Assembly: GCA_948144175.1 (NCBI GenBank)
Contig: CANXME010000105.1
Location: 1,570,001 to 1,634,000, forward strand
Reading direction: 5' to 3'
Length of the DNA stretch: 64,000 bases
Source: Closterium sp. NIES-65
Lineage: Eukaryota; Streptophyta; Zygnematophyceae; Desmidiales; Closteriaceae
Shown here: positions 47,001-58,908 of the stretch, in pieces
How positions within the stretch are numbered: position 1 is the stretch's first letter
Layout: every line of letters begins with the position of its first letter
Made by a program: the position numbers and the translations under genes
Notes under the pieces: model-generated
Database searches by the model: none
Told to the model about the DNA's origin: nothing
Seen by the model: only the letters and a program-made list of their open reading frames with translations

Positions 47001-48791
47001 GTCGACTTTGCTGCGCGCTTTCGTCTAGACTACGCTGCCAGTCTTGTCGCTGAGTCTGAGTCTGCCTGTCCTCCGTCCGTCGGGGGTGAGTGTGCCCTCG
47101 GCACGGACGTCTTTGAGGACAGGCAGGAGGAGTTCCAGTGTCTGGCCGCTGCTTCACCCCATCTCGCGTCTGTACTGCTAGCCCCTGAGGGAGACCCGGA
47201 TGCACCAGACATCCCGACTCCGCGCTCTTACGCGGAGGCGATAGAGGGTCCCTACTCCTCTCAGTGGCAGGCAGCTATGGACGCAGAGATGGCTTCCTGG
47301 AAGTCCACAGGCACCTACGTCGACGCTGTCCCCCCTCCTGGGGCGAACATCGTCAGTGGCATGTGGATTTTCAGGGTGAAGCGGCCGCCGGGTTCTCCGC
47401 CTGTCTTCAAGGCGCGTTACATGGCTCGTGGCTTCAGTCAGCGGCAGGGGGTTGACTACTTTCAGACCTTCTCCCCCACCCCGAAGATGACCACTCTTCG
47501 GGTTCTGCTGCACGTTGCTGCTCACCGTGACTACGAGCTGCACTCTCTCGACTTCAGCACAGCTTTCTTGCAGGGCAGTCTGCACGAGGAGATCTGGCTG
47601 CGCCGCCCACCTGGCTTCACTGGGTCTTTCCCTCCTGGTACCCAGTGGAGTCTCCGGCGTCCAGTCTACGGTCTCCGCCAGGCGCCACGTGAGTGGCACG
47701 ACACACTGAGGACTACGCTCGCGGCACTTGGGTTTGCTCCGTCTACTGCCGACCCGTCGCTGTTTCTGCGCACTGACACCTCTCTGCCGCCGTTCTACAT
47801 CCTCGTGTACGTCGACGACTTGGTCTTTGCCACAGCTGACACTGCTGGACTCGCCTACGTGAAGTCCGAGCTGCAGAAGAGACACACGTGCACAGACCTG
47901 GGTGAACTGCGCAGCTACCTTGGCTTGCAGATCACCCGGGACAGAGCACGCCGCACCATTACCCTGACTCAGTCACACATGGTGCAGCAGGTCCTTCAGC
48001 GCTTCGGCTTCACGTACTCCTCGCCTCAGGCCACTCCTCTGCCTACTCGCCACTCGCTCTCAGCTCTGCCTTCGGATGAGTCCGTAGAGTCGAGTGGCCC
48101 GTATGCAGAGCTTGTTGGCTGCCTCATGTACCTGATGACCTGCACTCGACCTGACCTTGCATACCCTCTTAGCATTCTCGCACGCTATGTTGCTCCTGGG
48201 AGACACCGACCAGAGCACATGGCTGCAGCGAAGAGGGTGTTGCGCTACTTGTGCAGTACGTCAGGCATGGGGCTAGTGCTTGGAGGGCGCAGTCCAGTGG
48301 TCCTCACTGGGCACGCAGACGCTTCTTGGGCTGACGACCAGGCTACGCAGCGGTCGTCACAGGGTTACACCTTCAGCCTTGGTTCCGGCTCTGTTTCGTG
48401 GCGGGCTACCCGCTCGTCTTCTGTTCTCGGCTCCAGTTGTGAGGCTGAGATCTACGATGGGGCTATGGCTGCACAGGAGTTACGCTGGCTCACCTACCTG
48501 CTGACCGACCTTGGAGAGCAGCCTCGTTCTCCTCCAGTCCTGTACGTAGACAACAAGGCCATGCTGGCCTTGTGTCGAGAGCAGAGACTGGAGCACAGGA
48601 CAAAGCACATTGCTCTCCGCTACTTTCTTGCTCGTGAGCTACAGCAGCGTGGACAGTTGCGACTTGCGTACGTGGCCTCTGAGGCCAACACTGCTGATGT
48701 GTTCACCAAGGCACTTGCGCCTTGTGATCATCAGCGTTGCTGCACGCAGCTGGGTCTTGTGTCTGTCTTGCCTCACTTGCTCACTTCTTGA
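42932..48791 (+). pseudogene. gag-pol coding region of Copia element C
   Basis: Gag starts MATPNVLAFDAEGRAIDF. It is followed by a Gly-rich stretch of roughly 100 residues and a poly-Gln run. Next come PQQLREWY and the cluster C..CGGTHTARRC. Protease has LDSGASRSFF (about 44490-44520). Integrase has HHRLGHPSL, DVWGPARV and HSDRGGEF (about 44960-45390). Reverse transcriptase has FSTAFLQG and YVDDLVFA (about 47540-47830), and RNase H has DASW and YVDNKAM (about 48320-48560). The RT-RNase H part is one long open frame. Confidence 0.9.
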
Positions 48792-50107
48792 CCTTCCTTG
48801 TACCGTCACATATATATAGTCTTGCTCTTGCTTGCTTGACTCTTGTATATCTCTATATATATGATCTTGCATGTGAACTGGCCTTGTGGCCCTTGAACTT
48901 GTGCTCGGAATGTGTGGTAACTTTGTGATCCACCCTGAGCTTTGCTTTGCTTTGCTTGACTGGTCTTGTGACCCCTTGTTCTCCCCCACTTTGCCTATGG
49001 GGGTGTGTCAGAATATTATAGCTTACTTATTTGTGTAGGCTATAGTGGGGTATCCCATAGGGGGTACAACCCAGCTAGGGTTTCCTATTTGTACTCACTT
49101 CGTTCATAGTTCACACATTCTCTCGTTCACTTCTTCACACCCTCTTAGCATTCTCGCACGCTATGTTGCTCCTAGGAGACACAGACCGGAGCACATGGCT
49201 GCAGCGAAGAGGGTGTTGCGCTACTTGTGCAGTACGTCAGGCATGGGGCTAGTGCTTGGAGGGCGGAGTCCAGTGGTCCTCACTGGGCACGCAGACGCTT
49301 CTTGGGCTGACGACCAGGCTACGCAGCGGTCGTCACAGGGTTACACCTTCAGCCTTGGTTCCGGCTCTGTTTCGTGGCGGGCTACCCGCTCGTCTTCTGT
49401 TCTCGGCTCCAGTTGTGAGGCTGAGATCTACGCCGGGGCCATGGCTGCACAGGAGCTTTGCTGGCTCACCTACCTGCTGACAGACCTTGGAGAGCCGTCT
49501 CGTTCTCCTCCAGTGCTGTACGTAGACAACAAGGCCATGCTGGCCTTGTGTCGAGAGCAGAGAATGGAGCACAGAACAAAGCACATTGGTCTTTGCTACT
49601 TTCTTGCTTGTGAGCTACAGCAGCGTGGTCAGTTGCGGCTTGCGTACGTGGCCTCTGAGGCCAACACTGCTGATGTCTTCACCAAGGCACTTGCGCCTTG
49701 TGATCATCAGCGCTTCTGCACGCAGCTGGGTCTTGTGCCTGTCTTGCCTCACTCGCTCACCTCTTGACCTTGCTTGTACTGTTGCATATATATACACCTG
49801 CTCTTGCTTATCTAGTCCGTTATATAAATGTACTCCTGCATGTGAACTGGCCTTGTGGTCTTGAACTTGTGCTAGGAATGTGTGGTGACTTTGTGATCCA
49901 CCCTGAGCTTGCTTTGCTTTGCTTTGCTTGACTGGTCTTGTGACCCCTTCTTCTCCCTCACTTTGCCTATGGGGGTGTGGCAGAACATATAGCTTGTGCT
50001 TATTTTGTAGGCTATAGTGGGGCAGCCCATAAGGGGTACAACCCAATTAGGGTTAGTACTTGTACTCAGTTCATTCATAGTTCATTCATTCTCGTTGATT
50101 TATCACA

Positions 50108-50347
50108 ATTTTTTGTGCGCCTTAATGGGGCTTGAAGGTTCATTCGCAATGGCAATTGGTCAGCAGCACATCAGGAAGCACACATGTACGTGGCTTTGAA
50201 ATGTGGCGTGGGGAATTGGTGTTACCACAACCACTATGTGTGACGTGTGAGTTTTGAACAACACTTGGTTGTCAATGTGTTTGTACCGAGCTTGGGCAAG
50301 GTACACGTCAGACTGTTGCACCTTTCCTAAAATGTGTTGGACGCACC
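50108..50347. other. Host sequence flanking Copia B
   Basis: Single-copy-looking sequence with no supported feature. It would belong to the intron if the exons at 33.8 and 50.6 kb are one gene. Confidence 0.4.
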
Positions 50348-50776
50348 ATGAACCTCCCAAAGTGGCAGCCAGTCATCTGCGAAGTGACGCGAGACGTTAA
50401 CGGAGTTTCAGCCTGTCATTTCGCGATGCTTGTTTTTGGCCAAGATACAAGGCAGACCCCGGTAGACTGGGTCTGTCTTATGCTCCTGGTTGACTGTTTT
50501 GGCGTTCACCAACCCACATACAAGTTGTTTGGGGTGCTTGTAGACGGGGTGCAACCTATAGGGAACCTCGACATCGCGGGCAGGGCATCTAAAAGGTGCA
50601 AGGCATTTTCGCGCGCAAGAGGTGAGCATTACCTGTACGTGAACGTTTACATACCAGCTTCTCCAATAGAGCCGCTTCGATTAGTCTTCAATAGACTGTT
50701 CCAGTCCCATCTGCCAACATCGCAAAACAGGAATGTGTGTTGCGGGAGTCTTGTTTGTAACTTCCTCGTTTTGTAG
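50348..50776 (+). CDS. Host coding piece related to the ubiquitin-like region of gene C
   Basis: Open frame of 142 codons. Its end, YVNVYIPASPIEPLRLVFNR then LFQSHLP, matches VVSVTFSPKERLGSVFNRLF then QTHLP of gene C. DNA identity is high over about 45 bases near 50685-50725. The first 95 residues (MNLPKWQPVICEVTRDVNG...) have no partner in gene C. The true exon may start inside, for example after the AG near 50370 or 50620. It is likely the second exon of the gene started at 33821, or a dead fragment, because no downstream Cys-rich or MYND part is seen. Confidence 0.45.
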   Translation: MNLPKWQPVICEVTRDVNGVSACHFAMLVFGQDTRQTPVDWVCLMLLVDCFGVHQPTYKLFGVLVDGVQPIGNLDIAGRASKRCKAFSRARGEHYLYVNVYIPASPIEPLRLVFNRLFQSHLPTSQNRNVCCGSLVCNFLVL

Positions 50777-51165
50777 GGGTTGGGAATCATGCGATACTGT
50801 TTCTCGCATATGGCATGGGAGTGATGTTAGGGTGTTGCCTGTTTTTTGAAGTGGTGCGCGTGTTTCTCGGCACTTGATGTCAACTCCGCAGCTCAGCTGA
50901 ACAGTTTCGTAGCAGCAAACTGCTTATTCGCGCTTTTCACATTTCATGAAGTTGTAACAAACAGTGCAATTAAATTTAGATTGGTAATGTTATATTTTTT
51001 TGTCAATACGCTTAGTATTATAATTTGGTGGATATTGTGATATTCGTAAAACAAAAAAATCTTTCAAATGCTAGTGTAAAGCTTGTTGTGTAATTTCAAA
51101 TTATATTATTACATTTTTATATGTTTATAATACTACCAAATACTTGGTAATAGTTGATGTATCAT
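50777..51165. other. AT-rich host sequence, no gene seen
   Basis: Strongly AT-rich from about 50960 to 51160 with short A and T runs. No repeat ends or protein-like frames. Confidence 0.5.
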
Positions 51166-51170
51166 CATTC

Positions 51171-54100
51171 TGTGAGAATTAGAACGAGAATGATTGAACT
51201 ATGAAACAGTTGGGTACAAGTACTAACCCTAATTGGGTTGTACCCCTTATGGGCTACCCCACTACAGCCTACACAGATGTATAAGCTATAATGTTCTGAC
51301 ACACCCCCATAGGCAAAGTGGGGGAGAACAAGTGGTCACAAGACGAGTCAAGCGAAGCAAAGCAAGCTCAGGGTGGATCACAAAGTCACCACACAGTCCG
51401 AGCACAAGAGCAAGGCCACAAGGCCAGTTCACATGCAAGATCATATATATATATATATAAAGGTAAACAAGCAAGTGCAGGTATAGAAAGAGTACAGTAC
51501 AAACAAGATCAAGAAGTGAGCAAGTGAGGCCTGGTAGGCACAAGACCTAACAAAGTACAGAAGCGCTGATGATCACAAGGCGGAAGGGCCTTGGTGAAGA
51601 TATCAGCAGTGTTGGCCTCAGAGGCCACGTAGGTGAGGCGGAGCTGACCACGCTGCTGCAGCTCACGAGCCAGGAAGTAGCGGAGAGCAATGTGCTTCGT
51701 TCTGTGCTCCAGTCTGTGCTCCCGACACAAGGCCAGCATGGCCTTGTTGTCTACGTACAGAACAAGAGGAGAACGAGGCGGCTCTCCTAGGTCAATCAGT
51801 AGGTAGGTGAGCCAGCGTAGCTCCTGTGCAGCCATGGCCCCTGCGTAGATCTCAGCCTCACAGCTGGAGCTGAGAACAGAGGACGAGCGGGTAGACCGCC
51901 AAGAAACAGAGCCGGAGCCAAGGCTGAAGGTGTAACCCTGTGACGACCGCTGCAAAGCCTGGTCGTCAACCCAAGAAGCGTCAGCGTGACCTGTGAGGAC
52001 CACTTGACGTCGCCCTCCAAGCACTAGCCCCATGCCCGACGTATTGCACACGTAGTGCAACACCCTCTTCGCTGCAGCCATGTGCTCTGGTCGGTGTCTC
52101 CCACGAGCAACATAGCGTGCCAAGATGCTAAGAGGGTATGCAAGGTCAGGTCGTGTGCAGGTCATCAGGTAGATGAGGCAGCCAACAAGCTCTGGGTACG
52201 GGCCACTCGGCTCTACGGACTCATCCGAAGGCAGAGCTGAGAGCGAGTGGCGAGTAGACAGAGGAGTGGCCTGAGGCGAGGAGTACGTGAAGCCGAAGCG
52301 CTGAAGGACCTGCTGCACCATGTGTGACTGAGTCAGGGTAATGGTGCGCTGTGCACTGTCCCGGGTGATCTGCAAGCCAAGGTAGCTGCGCAGTTCACCC
52401 AGGTCTGTGCACGCGTGTCTCTTCTGCAGCTCGGACTTCACGTGGGCGAGTCCAGCAGTGTCAGCAGTGGCAAAGACCAAGTCGTCGATGTACACGAGGA
52501 TGTAGTACGACGGCAAAGAGGTGTCGGTGCGCAGAAAGAGCGACGGGTCGGCAGTAGAAGGAGCAAACCCAAGAGCCGCAAGTGTAGTCCTCACTGTGTC
52601 GTGCCACTCACGGGGTGCCTGGCGGAGAACGTAGACTGGCCGCCAGAGGCTCCACTGGGTACCAGGGGGAAACGACCCAGTGAAGCCAGGTGGGCGACTA
52701 TGTGCAGCAGCACCCTAAGAGTGGTCATCTTTGGGGTGGGAGAGAAGGTATGGAAGTAGTCAACTCCCTGCCGCTGACTGAAGCCTCGAGCCACGTAACG
52801 CGCCTTGAAGACAGGCCGAGAGCCCGGAGGCCGCTTCACCCTGAAAATCCACATGCCACTGACGATGTTCGCCCCAGGTGGGCGAACCTCGTTGACGTAG
52901 GTGCCTGTGGACTTCCAGGAAGCCATCTCTGCGTCCATGGCTGACTGCCACTGAGAGGAGTAGGGACCCTCGATCGCCTCAACGTACGATCGAGGAGTTG
53001 GGATGTCTGGTGCATCCGGGTCTCCCTCAGGGGCAATCAGCGTGGACACGAGATGGGGCAAAGCAGCAGCAAGGCACTGGAACTCCTCCTGCCTGTCCTC
53101 AAGGACGTCCGTGCTAAGAGCCCACTCACCCTCGACGGACGGAGGACAGACAGACTCAGACTCAGCAACGAGACTGACAGCATAGTCTAAACGACAGCGA
53201 GCAGCGAAGTCAACAAGCTCAGCAACTAGGGCAAACGCAGCAGTGGACTCAAAGGAAGGGTCAGTGACAACAGTAGCAAGGAGACGCGTGACGGAAGGAC
53301 TAGCAGCACGAAGGGAGTCAGACTCCGGGTCAGCAAGAGTAGGAAGAGAGGACTCTGGAGGAGACGGCAACGGGACATGCAGAGGAGCAGTGGAAGGACG
53401 CAGCGCCATCTGGTGTGTGCCGGGGACCGCAGGAGGACGCGGACGCGCAGTACGACCACTAGTGCGAGCAGTACGAACAGGCGACGTAGGACGAGACGCA
53501 GGCGCACGGCGCTCAGCAAGACCTCCAGTAGGACCAGTGTAGGGAGAAGGAGCAGGTAGAGGGGAGGCGGGCTATAACTGTGACTGCGACTGGACAGGCT
53601 ATGGACACTCTAAGGAAGGAGCAGGACCAGGAGAGGTCGGGAGACCAAGAACCTGCTCCAGGAGCGGAACGAAGTACGACCTCGGCCGCTCAGTGCCTCC
53701 AGAACCAGCAGGGACGGCACCAGTTTCCCAAGCGCAGCACCAGCGCCAGCAGCACCTCCAGCTCCAACACCGCCAACTCCAGCACCCTCAGAAGCACCAG
53801 CGCCAGCAGCACCGCCAGCGCCAACACCCCCAGCAGCTCCAGCTCCAGCAGCACCAACTCCAGTAGGACCGTCAGCTCCAGCAGCCTCAGCAGCACCCGC
53901 AGACGCACCAGCGCCAATAGAAACACCAGCGCCAACACCCCCAGCAGCTCCAGCTCCAGCAGCACTAGTACCGCCAGCAGCTCCAACAGGACCAACTCCA
54001 GTAGCCCCAGCAGCACCCCCATGCTCAGCAGCACGTCTCCAGCGGCGGGCAAACCACTCGCCGCCTCGACGAAGCACCGCCGGCGGCCACACGAGCAGAC

Positions 54101-57100
54101 CCAGCGCCCCCAGGCTCGGCACCCCCAGGCTCCGCACCTCCAGGCTCCGCACCCCCAGGCTCCGCACCCCCAGACCCAGCACCCCCAGGCTCAGCACCCC
54201 CAGACTCAGCACCCCCAGTCTCAGCACACCAAGACTCCGCACCCCCAGGCTCAGCACCCCCAGTCTCAGCACCTCAAGCAGCACCAGAGTCAACAGCTAC
54301 CTCGACAGGCTCGACTGCGTCTACCTGGGATACACCTGACGGGGCAGGACCCTTGGGGGGGAGGGGGTCTACCGGGGGAGGACCTGGTGCAAGGAAGAGC
54401 GACGGCGGGGGGAGGGGCGCAGTGCGGTAGGGGAAGAGACGGTAGTATGGCACCGACTCGTCAAAGGTGACGTCTTGGGAGGACAGAACACGGCGCGAGG
54501 TGGGGTGGTAAAACTGCCACCCAGGCGCGTCAGGGGGGAAGCCAAGGAAGACGTAGGGAACAGCACGGGGGGACAGCTTGTCCGCAGACAAGTCGCGGAC
54601 AAACGCCCGAGATCCCCAGACCCGAAACGCAGACGCATCGCCAACCTTCCCGGTCCACCGCAAGGCGGGGGAGGTCTCTGGCAAGGAGACCCGAGGCTGA
54701 AGGTTGAGCTGATGCGCGGCGTACTGAACCGCAAACGGCAACAGAAAATGGGGGGCAGCCGCATGCATCATGGACGTACAAGCGACGTCCATGACCATGC
54801 CAATGCGGCGCTCAGCAATCCCATTTTGCTGTGGAGAGGCCGGAAGCGTGAAGGTCTGGCGGATGCCCTGTGCACGACACAAGGCTCCCAGACGGGCAGA
54901 GGAAAACTCCCCGCCTCTGTCCGAGTGCAGACACAGAAAAGGAAAGTCCGAGCCGAAACTCTCTCTGAGCTAGAGACGAGCTGCGCGGATCCAGTCGATC
55001 AACACCTCAGTGACGCCACCCTTGCTGCGCAAGGGGAAGACTATGGTGTAACGCGAGTAGTCGTCAACCACCATCAGGAAGTAACGCTCGTGCCCCTGTC
55101 CACGGACGCGGGCGGGGCCCCAGACGTCCATGTGGAGGGTCTGTAGCGGAGCCTCTGTCGGAGGAAACTCGAAGGAGTGAGGGGCGGCGTGCTGTCGCCC
55201 CTCGACGCAGGGGACGCAGGTAGGGCCAGGCTCCGGAGGTAGGGGAGGGAGAGACCGAGGGCGACCAGAGACAAGGACACGGGAGGCCATGCCTCGGAGA
55301 CGAAGCAGGGAGGGGTGACCAAGGCGGTGGTGCCAGAGAAGAGTCTCGTGAGACAGGAGGCGACACGAGCAGGGGGCAGACTCAGGACCAGACCTGGACG
55401 CTGCAGCAAACACCTGACCCGACGCAGCTACCTGACCAGACGCAGTGACTGGAGGAAACGCAGTGGTCAGTGTGTACAGGCTCGACCCCGGCCGACGTGT
55501 AAACGTGGCCAGGTGTCGGCCTGTCCGAGCACACGTGGAGTGGGTCACTCGCTGACTCGCGGGAGTGAACTGGTAAACCCCCCTATCCTGTAGGTCCGCT
55601 CCACTCACCAAGTTCGTAGAGAACGAGGGGAGGTAGAGACCTGACAGGGTGCCAGAGGGGGCTGCCGGACACGGTAAGATAGTGGAGAAGCTAGCAAGGA
55701 CAGGACCCCCAGAGGGGTCTGCCAGGGAGACTGCAACCGGCCGACTGAGCGGCGTAAGAGTGGTGCGTTCTCGAAAGAAGGAGCGGGACGCACCCGAGTC
55801 AAGGGTGAAGGTGTGGAAGGCCTGAGCCGACGTAGTACTTGAGGGAGCAGACTCACCAGCACCTGGGGCAGCAGACGCACTGGCACCTGGGGCAGTAGAC
55901 GCACTGGCACCTGGGGTAGCAGACGCACTAGCACCTAGAGCAGCAGTCTCACTAGCTCCTAGAGTAGTGGCCTCAATGCACGGGTCAGGCGGTACACACA
56001 GGTAACAGTCACCCTCAACACTAGTAGTCACAGAATACATGGCAGCAAGGATAGCATCATAGTCAAGATCAAAGACGGCAACCCCCGCCCTAGACAGATC
56101 TCCCCAGCGAGGGATCTCTGACGCCTCAGGGAACTGGCGACGCCACGCGTCCGTCAGGCGACCGAAGCAGCGCTGGGTGGAGTGCGGGCCCCCGCACTGC
56201 TCACCAGCTCGGTCACCGGTACGGAGGACGTAAGTGCAGGGACCAAAACCCCCACCGCGCTGGCGCGCAGTGTACCACTCACGAAGCTGCTGAGGGGACG
56301 GGGTCACACCACTCCGCTACTGCTGGCGCGGACCACCACCTGAGCCACTCCTCTGCGCAGAGTCGCGACCCGCTCCACCACCGCCGCCGCCGCCGCCTCC
56401 GCCGCCTCCTCCACCTCCGCCTCCTCCGCCACCTCCGCCGCCTCCGCTCCCTCCGCCACCACCGCCGCCTCCGCCGCCTCCACTGCTGCCGCCGCCGCCG
56501 CCACCCCCGGCACCACTCCCACCACCACCCCCACTCCCTCCACTGCCTCCACCACCATTTCCACCGCCCCCGCCAGCCCCTCCAGCGCCCTTGCCCCCCT
56601 TGCCCTTGCTGGTGCGGCGTCTCCCGCTCGGGGTAGACGCAGCGCCGACCGACTCGAAACCAGCGAGGTCGGCCGCAGCAGCAGAGGAAACAGAGGGCAA
56701 GAGGGGGGAGGGAGAACACCCCTCAAAGACGGGGGTGCGAGGGTCACCATGAGAGGCTCCTACAGCGACTATACTCTTCTCTGCTGCTAGGAGGGCCTTC
56801 TCGAGGAGGTCAACGGTGAGAGTGGTGGGGCAAATTGAGAGGAAGTGGTCCCTGACTACGCGGAGAGAGTTAGGGAGCCGGGTGACTATGTAGTAGAGGG
56901 TGATGTACATGGGGGGGGGGGTTCTTGGCGCAAAACTCAGCAGGAAGCGCAGCGCGGTAGCGAGTGTCACTATTGCGGAGGTGCGTAATGAGGTCAGCGA
57001 CTGTGGGAAAGGCAGCAAGGTCAGGGAAGAGGTACGGTAGCATGAGGCGGCTCAGTGCAGCAGTGGCAAGGGAAGAGTAGCGTGCAACTACAGCGTCGTA

Positions 57101-58531
57101 CAAGGTCTGAGCACTCTTGTACTGGCTAAAGTGTGCACGCTCAGTGGTCGGTAAGTGGCGGCGCACAGCAAGGCGAGCAGCAGCATCACGCGTGGCCCAC
57201 TGTGAGCGAACAGTGGCGTCAGCATTAGCAGCAGGGGCAGGAAAGGCACCAGAAGTGAGGTCAAACAAGGAGAGACCGTCTGCCCTATCGCACTGTAGGA
57301 AAAGCTGCAGATCATCTACCTAGACCTCAAAGCCAACTGCCCGACCCTCAGCGTCAAAGGTGAGAACACTAGGGGAGGCCATGACAGCAGTAGACAGGCA
57401 GTGAGTACAGTGGGGCAGGGCAGTGCAGTGGTAGAGGCGCTGCTCTTACCAGGCAAGTGGGGCGGTCCCGGGCTGGCCGACAGGCGGCAGCATCTCGGCT
57501 GCGGTGCGGCTCGGCGGCTCGGCGGCTCGACTGCTGGGCGGCTCGGCGGTCGGGCGGCTCGGCTGCAGGGCGGCTCGGCGGTCGGGCGCCTCGGCTGCAG
57601 GGCGGCTCGGCTGCTCGGCGGCTCGGCTGCTCGGCGGATCGGCTGCTCGGCGGCTTGGCTGCTCGGCTGCTCGGCGGCTCGGCTGCTCGGCGGGTGGGCG
57701 GCTCGGCGGCTCTGGCGCTGGGCGGTTGAGTGGCGACGGGGCCGCGGAAGGGCGGCGACGGGGCCGCTGAAAGGGCGGCGACGGGCCGCTGAAAGGGCGG
57801 CGACTGGCCGCTAAAAGGGCGGCGACGGGGCCGCGGAAGGGTGGCGACGGGGCCGCTGAAGGGCGGCGACGTGGCCGCGGAAGGGCGGCGACGGGGCCGC
57901 TGAAAGGGCGGGCGGCGATGGGGCTGCTGAAAGGGCGGCGACGGGGCCGCTGAAAGGGCGGCGACGGGGCCGCTGGAGGGCGGCGACGGGGCCGTGGAAG
58001 GGCGGCGTCGGGGCCGCGGAAGGGCGGCGACGGGGCCGCGGAAGGGCGGCGTCGGGGCCGCGGAAGGGCGGCGACGGGGTTGCGGAAGGGCGGCGACGGG
58101 GCCGCTGCAAGGGCGGGCGGCGAGGCCGTGTAAGGGCGGCGATGGGGCCGCTGAAAGGGCGGCGACGGGGCCGCGGAAACGGGCCGCGAGGGCGATGCAA
58201 AGAGGGCCGCAAGGGCGGTGCGACGGGGCCGTGAGGACGGCGCGACGGGGCCACTAGGGGCCGTGAGGGAGGCCGCTAGAGGCCACGAAGGGGAGTCACA
58301 CGGGGCGCGACTCGGGCAGGGGCCAAGCGCGCTCAGGGCAGGAAAAAAAAGGTCGGTGGGCCCTAGGAACAGTTCCCACGGGGGAACCTGCTCTATACCA
58401 TGTGAGAATTAGAACGAGAATGATTGAACTATGAAACAGTTGGGTACAAGTACTAACCCTATTTGGGTTGTACCCTTTATGGGCTACCCCACTACAGCCT
58501 ACACAGATGTATAAGCTATAATGTTATGACA
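51171..58531 (-). mobile_element. Ty1/Copia element D, full length, reverse orientation
   Basis: LTRs of 131 bp at 51171-51301 and 58401-58531 differ at three bases noticed by eye. The target duplication CATTC lies at 51166-51170 and 58532-58536. On the minus strand the primer site reads TGGTATAGAGCAGG after the LTR at 58401. A GC-rich leader lies at about 57420-58350. The domain order is that of Copia. Its reading frame is broken in roughly five places. Somewhat older than A and C. Confidence 0.92.
51509..57382 (-). pseudogene. gag-pol coding region of Copia element D
   Basis: Gag start (MASPSVLTFDAEGRA) at 57382. Gly-rich tract at about 56350-56620. PQQLREWY near 56270-56290 and LDSGASRSFF near 55780. 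Integrase zinc finger and core at about 54800-55350. Reverse transcriptase at about 52470-52900, with YIDDLVFA near 52480. RNase H at about 51560-52110, with DASW and YVDNKAM. Fossil. Confidence 0.88.
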
Positions 58532-58554
58532 CATTCTTGTATATAGTTGAGTTT

Positions 58555-58908
58555 TTAGCATTTTATAATCACACAATAAATTACTTCATTCTATTCCCTA
58601 TCCATAGGAACTGGATTGAGCTCGTTCGCCCAACTACACAGCTCGTTTGTGCGTTCGATGGCATGAATCTGTGCAATGGTCGGCCAGTGCGCGATTCGTC
58701 ATCGTTTAAACGTCTAGATGCTTTTTTTAGCCCTATTTCTTCACACCTTTCCCTATTTAATCATATTCCCTAGCTATAGGAACTGGATTGAGCTCATTCG
58801 CACAACTACGCAGGACGTGACGCTTGTTTGTGCGTTTGATGGCATGAATCTGTGCAAGGATAGGTCAGTGAGCAACATGTCACTGTTTCAACATCTGGAT
58901 GTTTTTTT
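58555..58908 (+). repeat. ~180-bp satellite array, left part (about 2 monomers)
   Basis: Monomers share CATAGGAACTGG-TTGAGCTCATTCGCAC, then CACGTGACGCTTGTTTGTGCG, GATGGC.TGAATCTGTGCAAGG and CAACATGTCAC, ending in T runs. Copies start near 58604 and 58775. The array is cut by Copia E and continues at 61989. Confidence 0.88.

Larger units (their letters stand above)
41757..49139 (+). mobile_element. Ty1/Copia element C, complete insertion inside element B
   Basis: LTRs of 134 bp at 41757-41890 and 49006-49139 differ at one base noticed by eye. The target duplication CCCTC lies at 41752-41756 and 49140-49144. The primer site is TGGAATCAGAGCAGG. A GC-rich leader of about 1 kb (41940-42900) includes a run of 26 C at 42242-42267. 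Full gag-protease-integrase-RT-RNase H order. It has about two breaks in the coding region. Very young. Confidence 0.94.
36086..49767 (+). pseudogene. gag-pol remains of Copia element B
   Basis: Two LTPxQLREWY motifs near 36110 and 36240 mark the gag C-terminal region. The protease site LDSGASRSFF lies near 36760. Integrase shows HHRLGHPSL, DVWGPARV and HSDRGGEF on both sides of the 1.2-kb insertion. Reverse transcriptase (FSTAFLQG, YVDDFVFA) lies at about 40950-41420, and RNase H resumes after Copia C (about 49145-49765). Several breaks besides the insertions. Confidence 0.82.
35085..50107 (+). mobile_element. Ty1/Copia element B, old and interrupted by two younger elements
   Basis: The left edge is the GC-rich leader (about 35085-35960), which begins with the same GCGC..CCCCGAGGCGCGC stretch seen just after the LTR of element A. 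No 5' LTR was found. The 3' LTR is 49978-50107 (130 bp, TGGCAGAACATATAG...TTTATCACA), preceded by the usual TTTGCCTATGGGGGTG purine-rich end. Parts seen are gag C-terminal region, protease, integrase, reverse transcriptase and RNase H. Inserted into it are a 1.2-kb non-autonomous LTR element and the complete Copia C. It is broken, and the oldest Copia in the window by its diverged LTR. Confidence 0.85.
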
